Source of the DNA: Colimorpha sp002372855
Lineage (GTDB): Bacteria > Bacteroidota > Bacteroidia > Bacteroidales > P3
Direction: 5' to 3'
DNA: 32,883 nt
NCBI GenBank assembly: GCA_946621635.1
Contig: CAMOOR010000020.1
Coordinates: 1-32,883, forward strand
Shown here: positions 22,829 to 30,714 of the stretch, in pieces
Layout: each line of letters begins with the position of its first letter
Position numbering within the stretch: position 1 is the first letter of the stretch
Notes under the pieces: generated by a model
Databases searched by the model: none
Told to the model about the DNA's origin: nothing
Seen by the model: the letters and a program-made list of their open reading frames with translations, nothing else
Program-made: the position numbers and the translations under genes

Positions 22829-24025
22829 ATGAAGGTACTCCAGCTCTGCAACAAGCCTCCCTATCCGCCCGTCGACGGCGGCACTATGGCCATGAACAGC
22901 ATCACACAGGGATTGCTGTCGGCGGGTTGCGAGGTGAAGGTGTTGACGGTGAAGACCGACAAGCACCCGTTGCAGGAGGAACGCATCGGCGCCAACTACC
23001 GCCGCCAGACGGGTATCGAGGCCGTGTATGTGGACCTCTCGGTGAAGCCGCTGCCGGCGCTGGGGGCCATGATGTGTGGCGAGTCGTACCACGTGAAACG
23101 CTATGTGAGTCAGGATTTCGCCGCCGCGTTGCGGTCGATTTTGGAGAAGGAGGAGTTCGACGTGGTGCACGTTGAGAGCATTTTCCTCACCCCCTATGTC
23201 TCCCTCATCCGCAAATACTCGAAAGCCAGGGTGGTGCTGCGTGCGCACAATGTGGAGCACCTTATCTGGAAGCGTGTGGCGCAGAGTTGCACGAACCCCT
23301 TCAGGCGCTGGTATCTGAAACACCTGTCGCTGACGCTGCGGGCCTACGAGCTGGAGCACCTGAACGACTACGACGGCATTGTCTGCATCACCCGCAACGA
23401 CGCCGAGTGTTTCAAGAGCAACGGCTGCCGCAAGCCCGTGACGGTCATACCCTTCGGCGTTGAACCCGAGGAGGTGCCGGGGGTGGAGGCCGAGCCGGAC
23501 TCGCTGTTCCACATCGGCGCCATGGACTGGCTGCCCAACCAGGAGAGCGTCGGCTGGCTGCTGGAGGAGGTGTGGCCCGTGGTGCACCGCGAGGTGCCGC
23601 GTGCCAAGCTCTACCTGGCAGGACGCAAGATGCCCGAACGATGGATGAAAGCCCAGATTGAGGGCGTGAGTGTGGTGGGCGAGGTGCCGGATGCCATGTA
23701 TTTCATCGGCAGCAAGAAAATCAACGTTGTGCCGTTGCTCAGCGGCAGCGGCATCAGGGTGAAGATTATCGAGGCCATGTCGGTGGGCAAGACCGTGGTG
23801 ACCACCACCGTCGGCGCACAGGGCATCGACTACACCGACGGGGAGAACCTCCTCATAGCCAACACGCCCGAGGAGTTCGCCCGCCAGATCAAGCGCTGTC
23901 TGGACGACGAGGAGTTCTGCAACCGTGTGGGACAGGCCGCTGCGCGTCTCATCGCCGAGCAGTACAACGAAGGCAAGCTTGCCGACCAATTGATAGACTT
24001 TTACAACCGAATATCAGAAAAATGA
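22829..24025 (+). CDS. GT4-type glycosyltransferase
   Basis: 398 residues with the GT-B fold. The N-terminal domain opens with MKVLQLCNKPPYPPVDGGT, the usual start of family 4 enzymes, and contains RAHNVEHLIW and ITRNDAECF. The C-terminal nucleotide-sugar-binding domain holds FHIGAMDWLPNQESVGWLLE, LYLAGRKMP, the GIRVKIIEAMSVGKTVVTTT motif with the conserved Glu, and GENLLIANTPEEFA. It transfers a sugar to an envelope glycan or similar acceptor; donor and acceptor cannot be read. Its stop overlaps the start of the next gene (ATGA), the beginning of a tightly packed run 22829-28146. Confidence 0.9.
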   Translation: MKVLQLCNKPPYPPVDGGTMAMNSITQGLLSAGCEVKVLTVKTDKHPLQEERIGANYRRQTGIEAVYVDLSVKPLPALGAMMCGESYHVKRYVSQDFAAALRSILEKEEFDVVHVESIFLTPYVSLIRKYSKARVVLRAHNVEHLIWKRVAQSCTNPFRRWYLKHLSLTLRAYELEHLNDYDGIVCITRNDAECFKSNGCRKPVTVIPFGVEPEEVPGVEAEPDSLFHIGAMDWLPNQESVGWLLEEVWPVVHREVPRAKLYLAGRKMPERWMKAQIEGVSVVGEVPDAMYFIGSKKINVVPLLSGSGIRVKIIEAMSVGKTVVTTTVGAQGIDYTDGENLLIANTPEEFARQIKRCLDDEEFCNRVGQAAARLIAEQYNEGKLADQLIDFYNRISEK

Positions 24026-24552
24026 AAACGAACTGCTTCAAGAAACTTGTCCTAACGGCCCTGATGGTGGTCGTGGCCGGCATTGCGTCGGCGCAGCTCA
24101 CCATTCCCGGCACCAACATCACCTACCGCCTCAACGGCGAGGACTGGCGCTACCTGCGCACGTTCGAGTTGGCCGAGGGCGGCGACGTCTACCTCTACTG
24201 TTACACGGGGCACGTGCTGGTGGACATGGAGGGCGACACCGTGCTGCCTTTCCTGCGCATCTATGTCAACAAGGACTACGACGGCGACCTGTATGAGCTT
24301 GCCTACGAGCGCTACGAGGCCCAGCCGTTCCAGTCGCTCAAGGAATACACCAAGGGCGAGGGACTGCCGTCGAAGGGAGGCATAGGCTACATCGGAGCCT
24401 ACACCAATCCCACGGACCAAAAGGATTACCAGTTTTACATGACCTATTTCAAAGACCGTGGCACCTCGGTGGAGTTCCGGCTGGAGACCACCAAGGACAC
24501 CTTCGAAGAGATGGACTTTGAATTCAAAGATATTCTGAGCTCAATAAAATAG
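24022..24552 (+). CDS. Secreted protein of unknown function
   Basis: 176 residues with a Sec signal peptide (MKTNCFKKLVLTALMVVVAG, cleavage probably after IASA). The mature part is beta-rich and acidic (ITYRLNGEDWRYLRTFELAE, DVYLYCYTGHVLVDMEG, DFEFKDILSSIK). No known domain was recognised. It starts 4 bp inside the glycosyltransferase gene (ATGA overlap) and is followed after 5 bp by the PD40/OmpA gene, so it is probably cotranslated with both; a periplasmic partner of the latter is possible. Confidence 0.75.
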   Translation: MKTNCFKKLVLTALMVVVAGIASAQLTIPGTNITYRLNGEDWRYLRTFELAEGGDVYLYCYTGHVLVDMEGDTVLPFLRIYVNKDYDGDLYELAYERYEAQPFQSLKEYTKGEGLPSKGGIGYIGAYTNPTDQKDYQFYMTYFKDRGTSVEFRLETTKDTFEEMDFEFKDILSSIK

Positions 24553-24557
24553 TGACA

Positions 24558-27323
24558 ATGAAAAGACTCTTGACAATATTGGGATGCTGCATGCTGGCCA
24601 CTGCAACGATGGGGCAGGGCGTGCTGCTCGATTCGCTCAGCGACTACCAGGCCCGCTTCACGAAGCTGAACAAGGCCTATGCCAAGTCGCCCGACAATGT
24701 AGAAGCCCTCTACAATCTGGCGCAGTTCTATTTCGACAACTCGCACCCCATGCGCAATCTGCCCATGGCCATGAAGTACATACAGCGTGCCGAGGCATGC
24801 CACATCAAGCTCATCGAGGACGACCACACGGGCGAGCTTGCCCGCCTGGTGCGCAACGACATAACCCTCACCACCATCCGCCAGACCAAACAGGCCATCA
24901 TCGATGCCGCCTACAACACCATCGAAGTGCGCACCGATATGTCGGGTGTGGAGCTGGACACCTACCTCGACGCTTTCGGCATCGACATGGAGCTGGTGCG
25001 CTTGCTGCGCCAGCGCCGCATCAACCAGGTGTACGACGACTGCCTGAAGAAGGGCACGGCGGATTCGTACTACCACTTCATCGAGGTCTATCCCGGCACC
25101 ACCGAGGCTGAGCAGATGGAAGAGCGTATGGCCCGGTTGGCCCCCGGCATGTTCGAGGGTGTGACGACCGAAGAGCAGGCCGACGCCATCGCCGCGCGCT
25201 ATCCGCAAAGCCCCTCGGTGCAGCGTTCGGCCGAGAAGCAGAAGAGCCGTCTGGCATACGCCGTTGCCAGCAAGCGCAACGATGTGGCAGGATACATGGC
25301 TTTCCTGGACCGCTACCCCTCCAGCGACGAGAGCCAGCAGGCCCGCGACCGGCTGGACAACCTCCTCGAGGTGACCTACGCCAAGTGCAAGACCGCCATG
25401 GACTACGCCCTTTTCGCCAACACCTATTCCGACATTCCCCTTGCCGACAAGGCCTTGGCCGAGGTGCGAAAGCTGCTTGCCAAGCAGCAGGATGTGGCGG
25501 CGGCGCGCTACTACCTGGAGCATTTCAAGTTCGACCCCGCCTACAACGAGGTCTACAACCTCTACTATTCCTGGCATGCCGCCGAGGGCAACGGCGAGCC
25601 CATCAAGAGCTTCAGCCGCGAGCATCCCGACTTTCCTTTCCAGCGTGCTATCGACAACGACCTTGAGTCGGCCAAGATAATCGACCGCATCAACTTCATG
25701 GAGGACTTCCTCGAGGTGGAGTATAACCGCTATGCCGGCTATGTGCGCCAGCTGATGGGCAAGCGCATTGCTTTTGTGCCCCTGCAGCGCATGATCCAGG
25801 TGATGCTCACCACGCGCAACTATCAGGCCGCCCTCGACCGTGTGCGTCGGTTCGACCTTTGCTTCGAGAACCTTTCCAACGCCGAGTACAAGGAGTTGCA
25901 GCGCATTCTGTCGGCCCCTGCCACGGGCCGCAAGCTTACCAAGGAGTTTTCGGCCACCTACCACGTCATGAACCCCTGCCTCAACGAGGCCGACGGGCGC
26001 CTGTATTTCACTCGTACGGCCGGTGCCAGCCACCGTATCTGCTACGCCGTGAAGGACAACGGCCAGTGGCGTCCTGCCGGCGAGGTGTCGTTCGCCTCGA
26101 TGATTAACACCGACGAACTCACCCTCTTTGGCTTCTATGCCGGCGGCACCCGCATGCTCCTCGGTTCCGACGGCAACATCATGATGGCAGAGAAGGACGG
26201 CGAATCGTGGCGCATCACTGACATTCCGCCGTATCCAGTCAATACCGACTATGTTGAGACCGATGCCTACATGCTGCCCGACGGCAGTGGCCTCCTGCTG
26301 GCCTCCGACCGTCCCAACGGCTACAACCTGCAGTCCTCCGGTGCCTATTTCCATGGCGACACCGCCCTGGCCACCGACCTTTACTATATTCCTTATAATA
26401 ATAGTACGTGGGGAACGCCCGTCAACCTGGGCCCCGCCATCAATACGCCCTACAGCGAACGTTGCCCCATCATGAGCCGTAACCTGAAGACCATGTACTT
26501 CGTTACCGACGGCCGCGGCGGTCTGGGATACACCGATATATATGTTGTTACCCGTAACAATGTCCAGGACTGGACCTCGTGGTCCACGCCTCAGAATGCC
26601 GGCAAGGAACTCAATTCGGGCTATACCGAGACCTCCCTCAGTTTCGGCCCTGACGAGAAGCGTATCTACCTCTCCATCAATTCCAGTCTCGGCACCTTCT
26701 CCGCATACAGCTTCCCCACATGGCACGATGCCTCCAACTCCTATGAGCCCTACACCCTCGACATTCTCGGCATGGAGTCGAATCTTTTGCGTGTCCGCGT
26801 GGCCGACATGAACCAGCAGTCGGTGGTGCAGACAGTCGACTGCTCCGGAGAGAGCAACATGCTTACTATCAATGTCTACAAGGGTAAGACCTATGCCGTA
26901 ATGGGTGATGCCGGACTCTATTTTGTCCCCGCTGTCATCATCAAACCCGGAGAGAAAAGCAAGCAGCGCCTGAAAGGATATACCTTCCCGGTGATGGTGG
27001 CATCCGACAAACCGATACAGCTCTACGCCGTCGACTTCAATGACGCGGGCACAGAGCTCACCCCCATCGCACGCATGCAACTCGAACAGCTGGCGCAGTT
27101 CCTTAGCCACAACCCCGACGGTATTGCCGAATTCTGCATTGACGTGGCAGGTACGGACGACAAGCTGTGCTACAACCTCTCCCTCGAACGGGGCCGGCTC
27201 ATCCGCGATTTCATGACCGAGCAGGGGTTCGACAGCTCCCGTGTCATCATCTCGGCCTATGGCAACGTAAACGTCAAGAAGAAAGGTAAATCGGGCGTCG
27301 CCGTCCGTTTCAGAGAACAATAA
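24558..27323 (+). CDS. PorE-like envelope protein: helical repeats, PD40 propeller, OmpA-like end
   Basis: 921 residues from ATG 24558; a GTG two codons earlier is less likely. Signal peptide 1-19 (MKRLLTILGCCMLATATMG), with no clear lipobox. Residues about 22-440 are helical repeats of TPR type (NVEALYNLAQFYFDNS, AAARYYLEHFKFD). Residues about 465-725 are a beta-propeller with PD40-like blades (ADGRLYFTRTAG, SGLLLASDRPNGYNLQ, MYFVTDGRGGLGYTDIYVVT, EKRIYLSINS). A beta domain of about 80 residues and a degenerate OmpA-like domain (about 821-921) follow, with NLSLERGRLIRDFM kept. This order matches PorE, the peptidoglycan-attached component of the T9SS, and related PD40/OmpA proteins. Given the T9SS cargo in the window the role is plausible but not proven. 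Confidence 0.8.
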   Translation: MKRLLTILGCCMLATATMGQGVLLDSLSDYQARFTKLNKAYAKSPDNVEALYNLAQFYFDNSHPMRNLPMAMKYIQRAEACHIKLIEDDHTGELARLVRNDITLTTIRQTKQAIIDAAYNTIEVRTDMSGVELDTYLDAFGIDMELVRLLRQRRINQVYDDCLKKGTADSYYHFIEVYPGTTEAEQMEERMARLAPGMFEGVTTEEQADAIAARYPQSPSVQRSAEKQKSRLAYAVASKRNDVAGYMAFLDRYPSSDESQQARDRLDNLLEVTYAKCKTAMDYALFANTYSDIPLADKALAEVRKLLAKQQDVAAARYYLEHFKFDPAYNEVYNLYYSWHAAEGNGEPIKSFSREHPDFPFQRAIDNDLESAKIIDRINFMEDFLEVEYNRYAGYVRQLMGKRIAFVPLQRMIQVMLTTRNYQAALDRVRRFDLCFENLSNAEYKELQRILSAPATGRKLTKEFSATYHVMNPCLNEADGRLYFTRTAGASHRICYAVKDNGQWRPAGEVSFASMINTDELTLFGFYAGGTRMLLGSDGNIMMAEKDGESWRITDIPPYPVNTDYVETDAYMLPDGSGLLLASDRPNGYNLQSSGAYFHGDTALATDLYYIPYNNSTWGTPVNLGPAINTPYSERCPIMSRNLKTMYFVTDGRGGLGYTDIYVVTRNNVQDWTSWSTPQNAGKELNSGYTETSLSFGPDEKRIYLSINSSLGTFSAYSFPTWHDASNSYEPYTLDILGMESNLLRVRVADMNQQSVVQTVDCSGESNMLTINVYKGKTYAVMGDAGLYFVPAVIIKPGEKSKQRLKGYTFPVMVASDKPIQLYAVDFNDAGTELTPIARMQLEQLAQFLSHNPDGIAEFCIDVAGTDDKLCYNLSLERGRLIRDFMTEQGFDSSRVIISAYGNVNVKKKGKSGVAVRFREQ

Positions 27324-27336
27324 AAACCAAAACATT

Positions 27337-28146
27337 ATGGAACAACACCGTATTATCATGGTTGACGGCCGTGCCGTTCATTACCGCGACGAGGGTCGCA
27401 GCAATAGCAAGGTGGTAGTCCTGCTCCATGGCTTCCTGCAAAGCCTCGATGTATGGAGCTCCTACGTGCTCACCTACATGCACGACCTGCGTGTTATTAC
27501 CATCGATCTTCCGGGACACGGCCATTCCGAATGTTTCGCAGAAGTGCATTCGATGGATTTCATGGCGCGAATCGTGAAGACAGTGCTCGATGAAGCCGGT
27601 GTTGACCAGTGTGTTATGATAGGACATTCCATGGGTGGCTATGTCGCCCTGGCCTTTGCCGAGAAGTATCCCTATTCGCTCCGCGGACTCGGACTTGTCA
27701 ATTCGCATGCCCTCTCCGACAGCGAGCACCATCAGGAATGCCGCAGGACGGTCTGCGAGCAGGTGCTCGAAAACCGCGCTTCCTATATCGTCAACTTCGT
27801 TCCAACGCTCTTCGACGAATCCAGCCGTGCCGCCTTGTCTCAAGATATTAAAGACCTTCAGGACCAGTGTCTTGAGACCCGTGCCGAATCCATCATTGCG
27901 GCACAGAAGGGCATGTTGGCACGCCCTTCCCGCATCGGCGTCCTTCAGCAGTTGGAGGTGCCTGTGCTTTTTGTCTATGGCAAGAACGACAACCGTATTC
28001 CTCTCGAGATTGCCATCACGCAGGCCATGCTCCCTCACCACTCCGAAATACTCCTCCTCGACCATGTGGGCCACATGGCTTTCATGGAAGACCGCGACTA
28101 CGTTAAACCTCGCATTAAGAACTTTGTAGACACCTGCTATTATTAA
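27337..28146 (+). CDS. Alpha/beta-hydrolase
   Basis: 269 residues, no signal peptide. Full alpha/beta-hydrolase signature: oxyanion HG (31-32) in VVVLLHGFLQSLDVW, DLPGHGHS (57-64), nucleophile Ser98 in GHSMGGYVALAFAEKYP, acid Asp218 in VYGKNDNRIP, and His246 in VGHMAF. It resembles BioH/haloperoxidase-like cytoplasmic esterases; the substrate cannot be told. It lies 13 bp after the PorE-like gene and is the last gene of that run. gdhA, about 100 bp downstream, has its own promoter. Confidence 0.9.
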   Translation: MEQHRIIMVDGRAVHYRDEGRSNSKVVVLLHGFLQSLDVWSSYVLTYMHDLRVITIDLPGHGHSECFAEVHSMDFMARIVKTVLDEAGVDQCVMIGHSMGGYVALAFAEKYPYSLRGLGLVNSHALSDSEHHQECRRTVCEQVLENRASYIVNFVPTLFDESSRAALSQDIKDLQDQCLETRAESIIAAQKGMLARPSRIGVLQQLEVPVLFVYGKNDNRIPLEIAITQAMLPHHSEILLLDHVGHMAFMEDRDYVKPRIKNFVDTCYY

Positions 28147-28180
28147 ATATTTTGTTAAAAACCGAAAAAAATTTTTCCAA

Positions 28181-28203
28181 TTGAAAAAATAAGTGTACAT
28201 TTG
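28181..28203 (+). promoter_or_regulatory. Promoter of gdhA
   Basis: TACATTTG (28196-28203) fits the Bacteroidota -7 element and lies 45 bp before the ATG. A TTG (28181-28183) is 12 bp upstream; the region is A/T-only for long stretches, usual for strong promoters in this phylum. Confidence 0.6.
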
Positions 28204-28248
28204 CCGTATTCAAAAAAAAACAATGTTTAACATAATAAATTGAGTAAC

Positions 28249-29592
28249 ATGAAAGTAAACGAAATTATGGCCAACCTGGAGGCCAAACATCCTGGTGAAA
28301 ACGAATACTTGCAGGCCGTCCGCGAGGTCCTCGAGACCATCGAAGAGGAATACAACAAACACCCCGAGTTCGAGGCTAACAAAATCGTCGAGCGCATCGT
28401 CGAGCCCGATCGTATCTTCACCTTCCGCGTGACCTGGGTCAACGATAAGGGTGAGGTTTGCACCAACCTCGGCTACCGCGTGCAGTTCAACGCCGCCCTC
28501 GGCGCCTACAAGGGTGGTCTCCGCTTCCACAAGGCCGTCAACGTCAGCATGCTGAAGTTCCTCGGCTTCGAGCAGATCTTCAAGAACAGCCTCACCATGC
28601 TGCCTCTCGGCGGTGGTAAGGGTGGTTCCGATTTCGACCCCGTCGGAAAGAGCGACGCCGAAATCATGCGCTTCTGCCAGGCCTTCATGTATGAGCTGTG
28701 GCGCAACATCGGTCCCGATCAGGACAGCCCCGCCGGTGACGTCGGAGTTGGCGGTCGTGAGATCGGCTACCTCTATGGTGCCTACAAGAAACTCGCCCGC
28801 GAGCACTCCACCGGTGCTCTGACCGGCAAGAGCTACGGCTGGGGTGGTTCCCTCATCCGTCCCGAGGCCACCGGTTTCGGTGCCATCTACTATGTCGACC
28901 GCATGGTCCGCGAGAAGGGTGACACCCTCGCTGGCAAGCGCATCGCCCTCTCCGGCTTCGGTAACGTTGCTTGGGGTGCTGCCACCAAGGCTGTCGAACT
29001 CGGTGCCAAGGTCGTCGCCATCAGCGGCCCCGACGGTGTCTGCGAGATCGAGAACGGTATCACCAAAGACATGATCGACTACATGCTTGTCATGCGTGCC
29101 TCCAACCGCAACAAGGTTCAGGATATGGCCGACAAGTTCCCCGGCCAGTGCAAGTTCACCGCCGGCAAGAAGAGCTGGGTTGTGAAGTGCGACATCGCCA
29201 TGCCCTGCGCCTTCCAGAACGAGCTCGCCGAGGAAGATGCCAAGATGCTCCTCGCCAATGGCGTGAAGTATGTTGCTGAGGTCTCCAACATGGGTTGCCA
29301 GCCCGCCGCCATCGCCGCCATCCAGGCCGCCAAGGTTCCCTTCGGCCCCGGTAAGGCTGTCAACGCCGGTGGTGTTGCCACCTCTGGCCTCGAAATCTGC
29401 CAGAACGCTGAGCACCGCAACTGGACCGCTGAAGAGGTCGACAAGAACCTCCACACCATCATGAACAACATCTACGACATGTGCGTCGAGCACGGTCGCG
29501 AGGCTGATGGCCACATCAACTACGTGAAGGGCGCCAACATCGCCGGCTTCATGCGTGTTGCCAAAGCCATGGTTGCTCAGGGTATCATCTAA
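28249..29592 (+). CDS. gdhA: NADP-type glutamate dehydrogenase
   Basis: 447 residues from ATG 28249, exactly the length of the E. coli hexameric enzyme (an in-frame TTG nine bases upstream is unlikely). It makes glutamate from 2-oxoglutarate and ammonium. Motifs: KGGLRFHKAVNVSMLKFLGF (substrate site), LPLGGGKGGSDFDP with the binding Lys, PAGDVGVGGREIGYLYGAYK with the catalytic Asp, a Rossmann start ALSGFGNVAWGAATKAVELG, and ANAGGVATSGLE-like NAGGVATSGLEICQNA near the end. Pronounced use of GTC, AAG and GGT codons, different from the neighbours, agrees with high expression. It has its own promoter and terminator. Confidence 0.96.
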   Translation: MKVNEIMANLEAKHPGENEYLQAVREVLETIEEEYNKHPEFEANKIVERIVEPDRIFTFRVTWVNDKGEVCTNLGYRVQFNAALGAYKGGLRFHKAVNVSMLKFLGFEQIFKNSLTMLPLGGGKGGSDFDPVGKSDAEIMRFCQAFMYELWRNIGPDQDSPAGDVGVGGREIGYLYGAYKKLAREHSTGALTGKSYGWGGSLIRPEATGFGAIYYVDRMVREKGDTLAGKRIALSGFGNVAWGAATKAVELGAKVVAISGPDGVCEIENGITKDMIDYMLVMRASNRNKVQDMADKFPGQCKFTAGKKSWVVKCDIAMPCAFQNELAEEDAKMLLANGVKYVAEVSNMGCQPAAIAAIQAAKVPFGPGKAVNAGGVATSGLEICQNAEHRNWTAEEVDKNLHTIMNNIYDMCVEHGREADGHINYVKGANIAGFMRVAKAMVAQGII

Positions 29593-29610
29593 TCTTGATA
29601 AACCATCATT

Positions 29611-29644
29611 AAAAAAGGTCGCCCAATCGGGCGGCCTTTTTTTG
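29611..29644. terminator. Bidirectional terminator between gdhA and the ATP-grasp gene
   Basis: Stem GGTCGCCC (29617-29624) with GGGCGGCC (29629-29636), one T-G wobble, loop AATC. It has six A before and seven T after, so it can act for gdhA on the plus strand and for the converging ATP-grasp gene on the minus strand. Confidence 0.88.
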
Positions 29645-29657
29645 TTTCTGTATGCCG

Positions 29658-30614
29658 TCAGGAGCGAAGTCCGCAGGCCCTCTCGAAGTCCTTGCGGAGC
29701 CCTCGGCCCAGGGTGGTCTGTTGGGCCACGAATTCCCCACGGTTGGCCTCCACGGGCTCCCATCCCTCCGGCGTCAACGCCATATCCCATCCGATGTAGG
29801 TCATGCCGTCCATCGACAGGGCCATCTGTCGCGTCAGCGCCAGCAGCTCCTGCCACCTGGGTATTTGCTCGCCCTGGTAGTGGATGCCGCTGTCGGGATG
29901 GAACAGGTATACTTTGCCGTGCTCGTCGTACCCGTCGGTGATGATGAGGCCGCTGGCATCGTCGATGGAGGCGAAGATGCCACCCTGCGCACCGTTGTCC
30001 ACGAACACCCCTTTCCGGCCTGTGCGAATGAACGAGGTGAAAAACTTCACCTCGCCGCCCCTGCGGAAGGTGTTGATGCGTATGGTGTTCACCGAGTCGG
30101 CGTTCCACCTTGCCGTCGCCTCGTCCTGACGGATACACTGCTCGACAAGGTAGCCCTTGCGGCTCTCCAGCAGCTTTTCCCATTCCTCTCTTGTCGAGGC
30201 CCGCAGCAGCTCCACTCCGCGCCCTCCGCATTGGTTGGCGGGCTTGGCCACCAGGCGTCCTTCCCGTTCGCCCAGGGCGACGGCCTCCTGCAGCGAGGCC
30301 ATGTCGTCCAGCCGCACAATCTGCCGGTGGTAGTGGGGCTTCAGCCGTTGGTAGGTCTTCCATTTGTTGGCCACCGTGCGCTCGCCCGCGCGGCTGTTCA
30401 CCCTCCGGCACAGCTTGTCCCTCACGGCGTCGGTCAGGTATTCCCGCCGCTCCGCCTCGCCCTTCCCGGCGAAGCCGTAGATGTCGTATTCCTCGTAGAA
30501 GGTGCCGTGCAGCAGCGTCTCGTGGCATTTGTCTCTGTCGCCTCCGGCCAAAGCCAAATATCGGCGGTACTTCCACGGCAACAGGGTCTTATATAATAAA
30601 ATGTACGGGTGCAT
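29658..30614 (-). CDS. ATP-grasp enzyme of the sugar-transfer-associated type
   Basis: 318 residues from ATG 30614, chosen because a promoter -7 box lies just upstream at 30633-30640; codons further upstream are in the promoter. ATP-grasp motifs: LVAKPANQCGGRGVELL (nucleotide-binding Lys and Gly-rich loop), YLVEQCIRQDEATARW, SVNTIRINTF, GGIFASIDDASG, and YIGWDMALTPEGWEPVEANR (metal-binding acidic end). The layout and the INTFR and GWD motifs fit the family annotated as sugar-transfer-associated ATP-grasp, usually found in glycan biosynthesis loci. The reaction would be ATP-dependent ligation of a carboxylate to an amine or similar. It is divergent from a GT-C-type membrane protein. Confidence 0.8.
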   Translation of the reverse strand: MHPYILLYKTLLPWKYRRYLALAGGDRDKCHETLLHGTFYEEYDIYGFAGKGEAERREYLTDAVRDKLCRRVNSRAGERTVANKWKTYQRLKPHYHRQIVRLDDMASLQEAVALGEREGRLVAKPANQCGGRGVELLRASTREEWEKLLESRKGYLVEQCIRQDEATARWNADSVNTIRINTFRRGGEVKFFTSFIRTGRKGVFVDNGAQGGIFASIDDASGLIITDGYDEHGKVYLFHPDSGIHYQGEQIPRWQELLALTRQMALSMDGMTYIGWDMALTPEGWEPVEANRGEFVAQQTTLGRGLRKDFERACGLRS

Positions 30615-30632
30615 AACCAATGTTTTCTGCTG

Positions 30633-30656
30633 CAAAGTTACTATTTTTTTCGCAAT
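30633..30656 (-). promoter_or_regulatory. Promoter of the ATP-grasp gene
   Basis: Minus strand: ATTG (30653-30656), 12 bp, TAACTTTG (30633-30640), leader about 14 nt. It overlaps the upstream region of the divergent GT-C gene, whose own -7-like box may be TAACTTTC at 30685-30692. Confidence 0.55.
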
Positions 30657-30714
30657 CGCGGAGCAAAAGTTCTCTCTGGCACAATAACTTTCGTCATTTC
30701 CCGTTGTGTAGGAC

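Noticed and set aside
24444..27359. 971-codon open frame on the minus strand opposite the PorE-like gene
   Set aside because: It mirrors the codon positions of a clearly real gene, has no domain and no promoter; long antisense frames are expected with this GC-rich third-position usage.
28210..30576. 788-codon minus-strand frame across gdhA and the ATP-grasp gene
   Set aside because: It is antisense to gdhA, whose codon bias rarely produces stops in that frame, and it crosses a bidirectional terminator.
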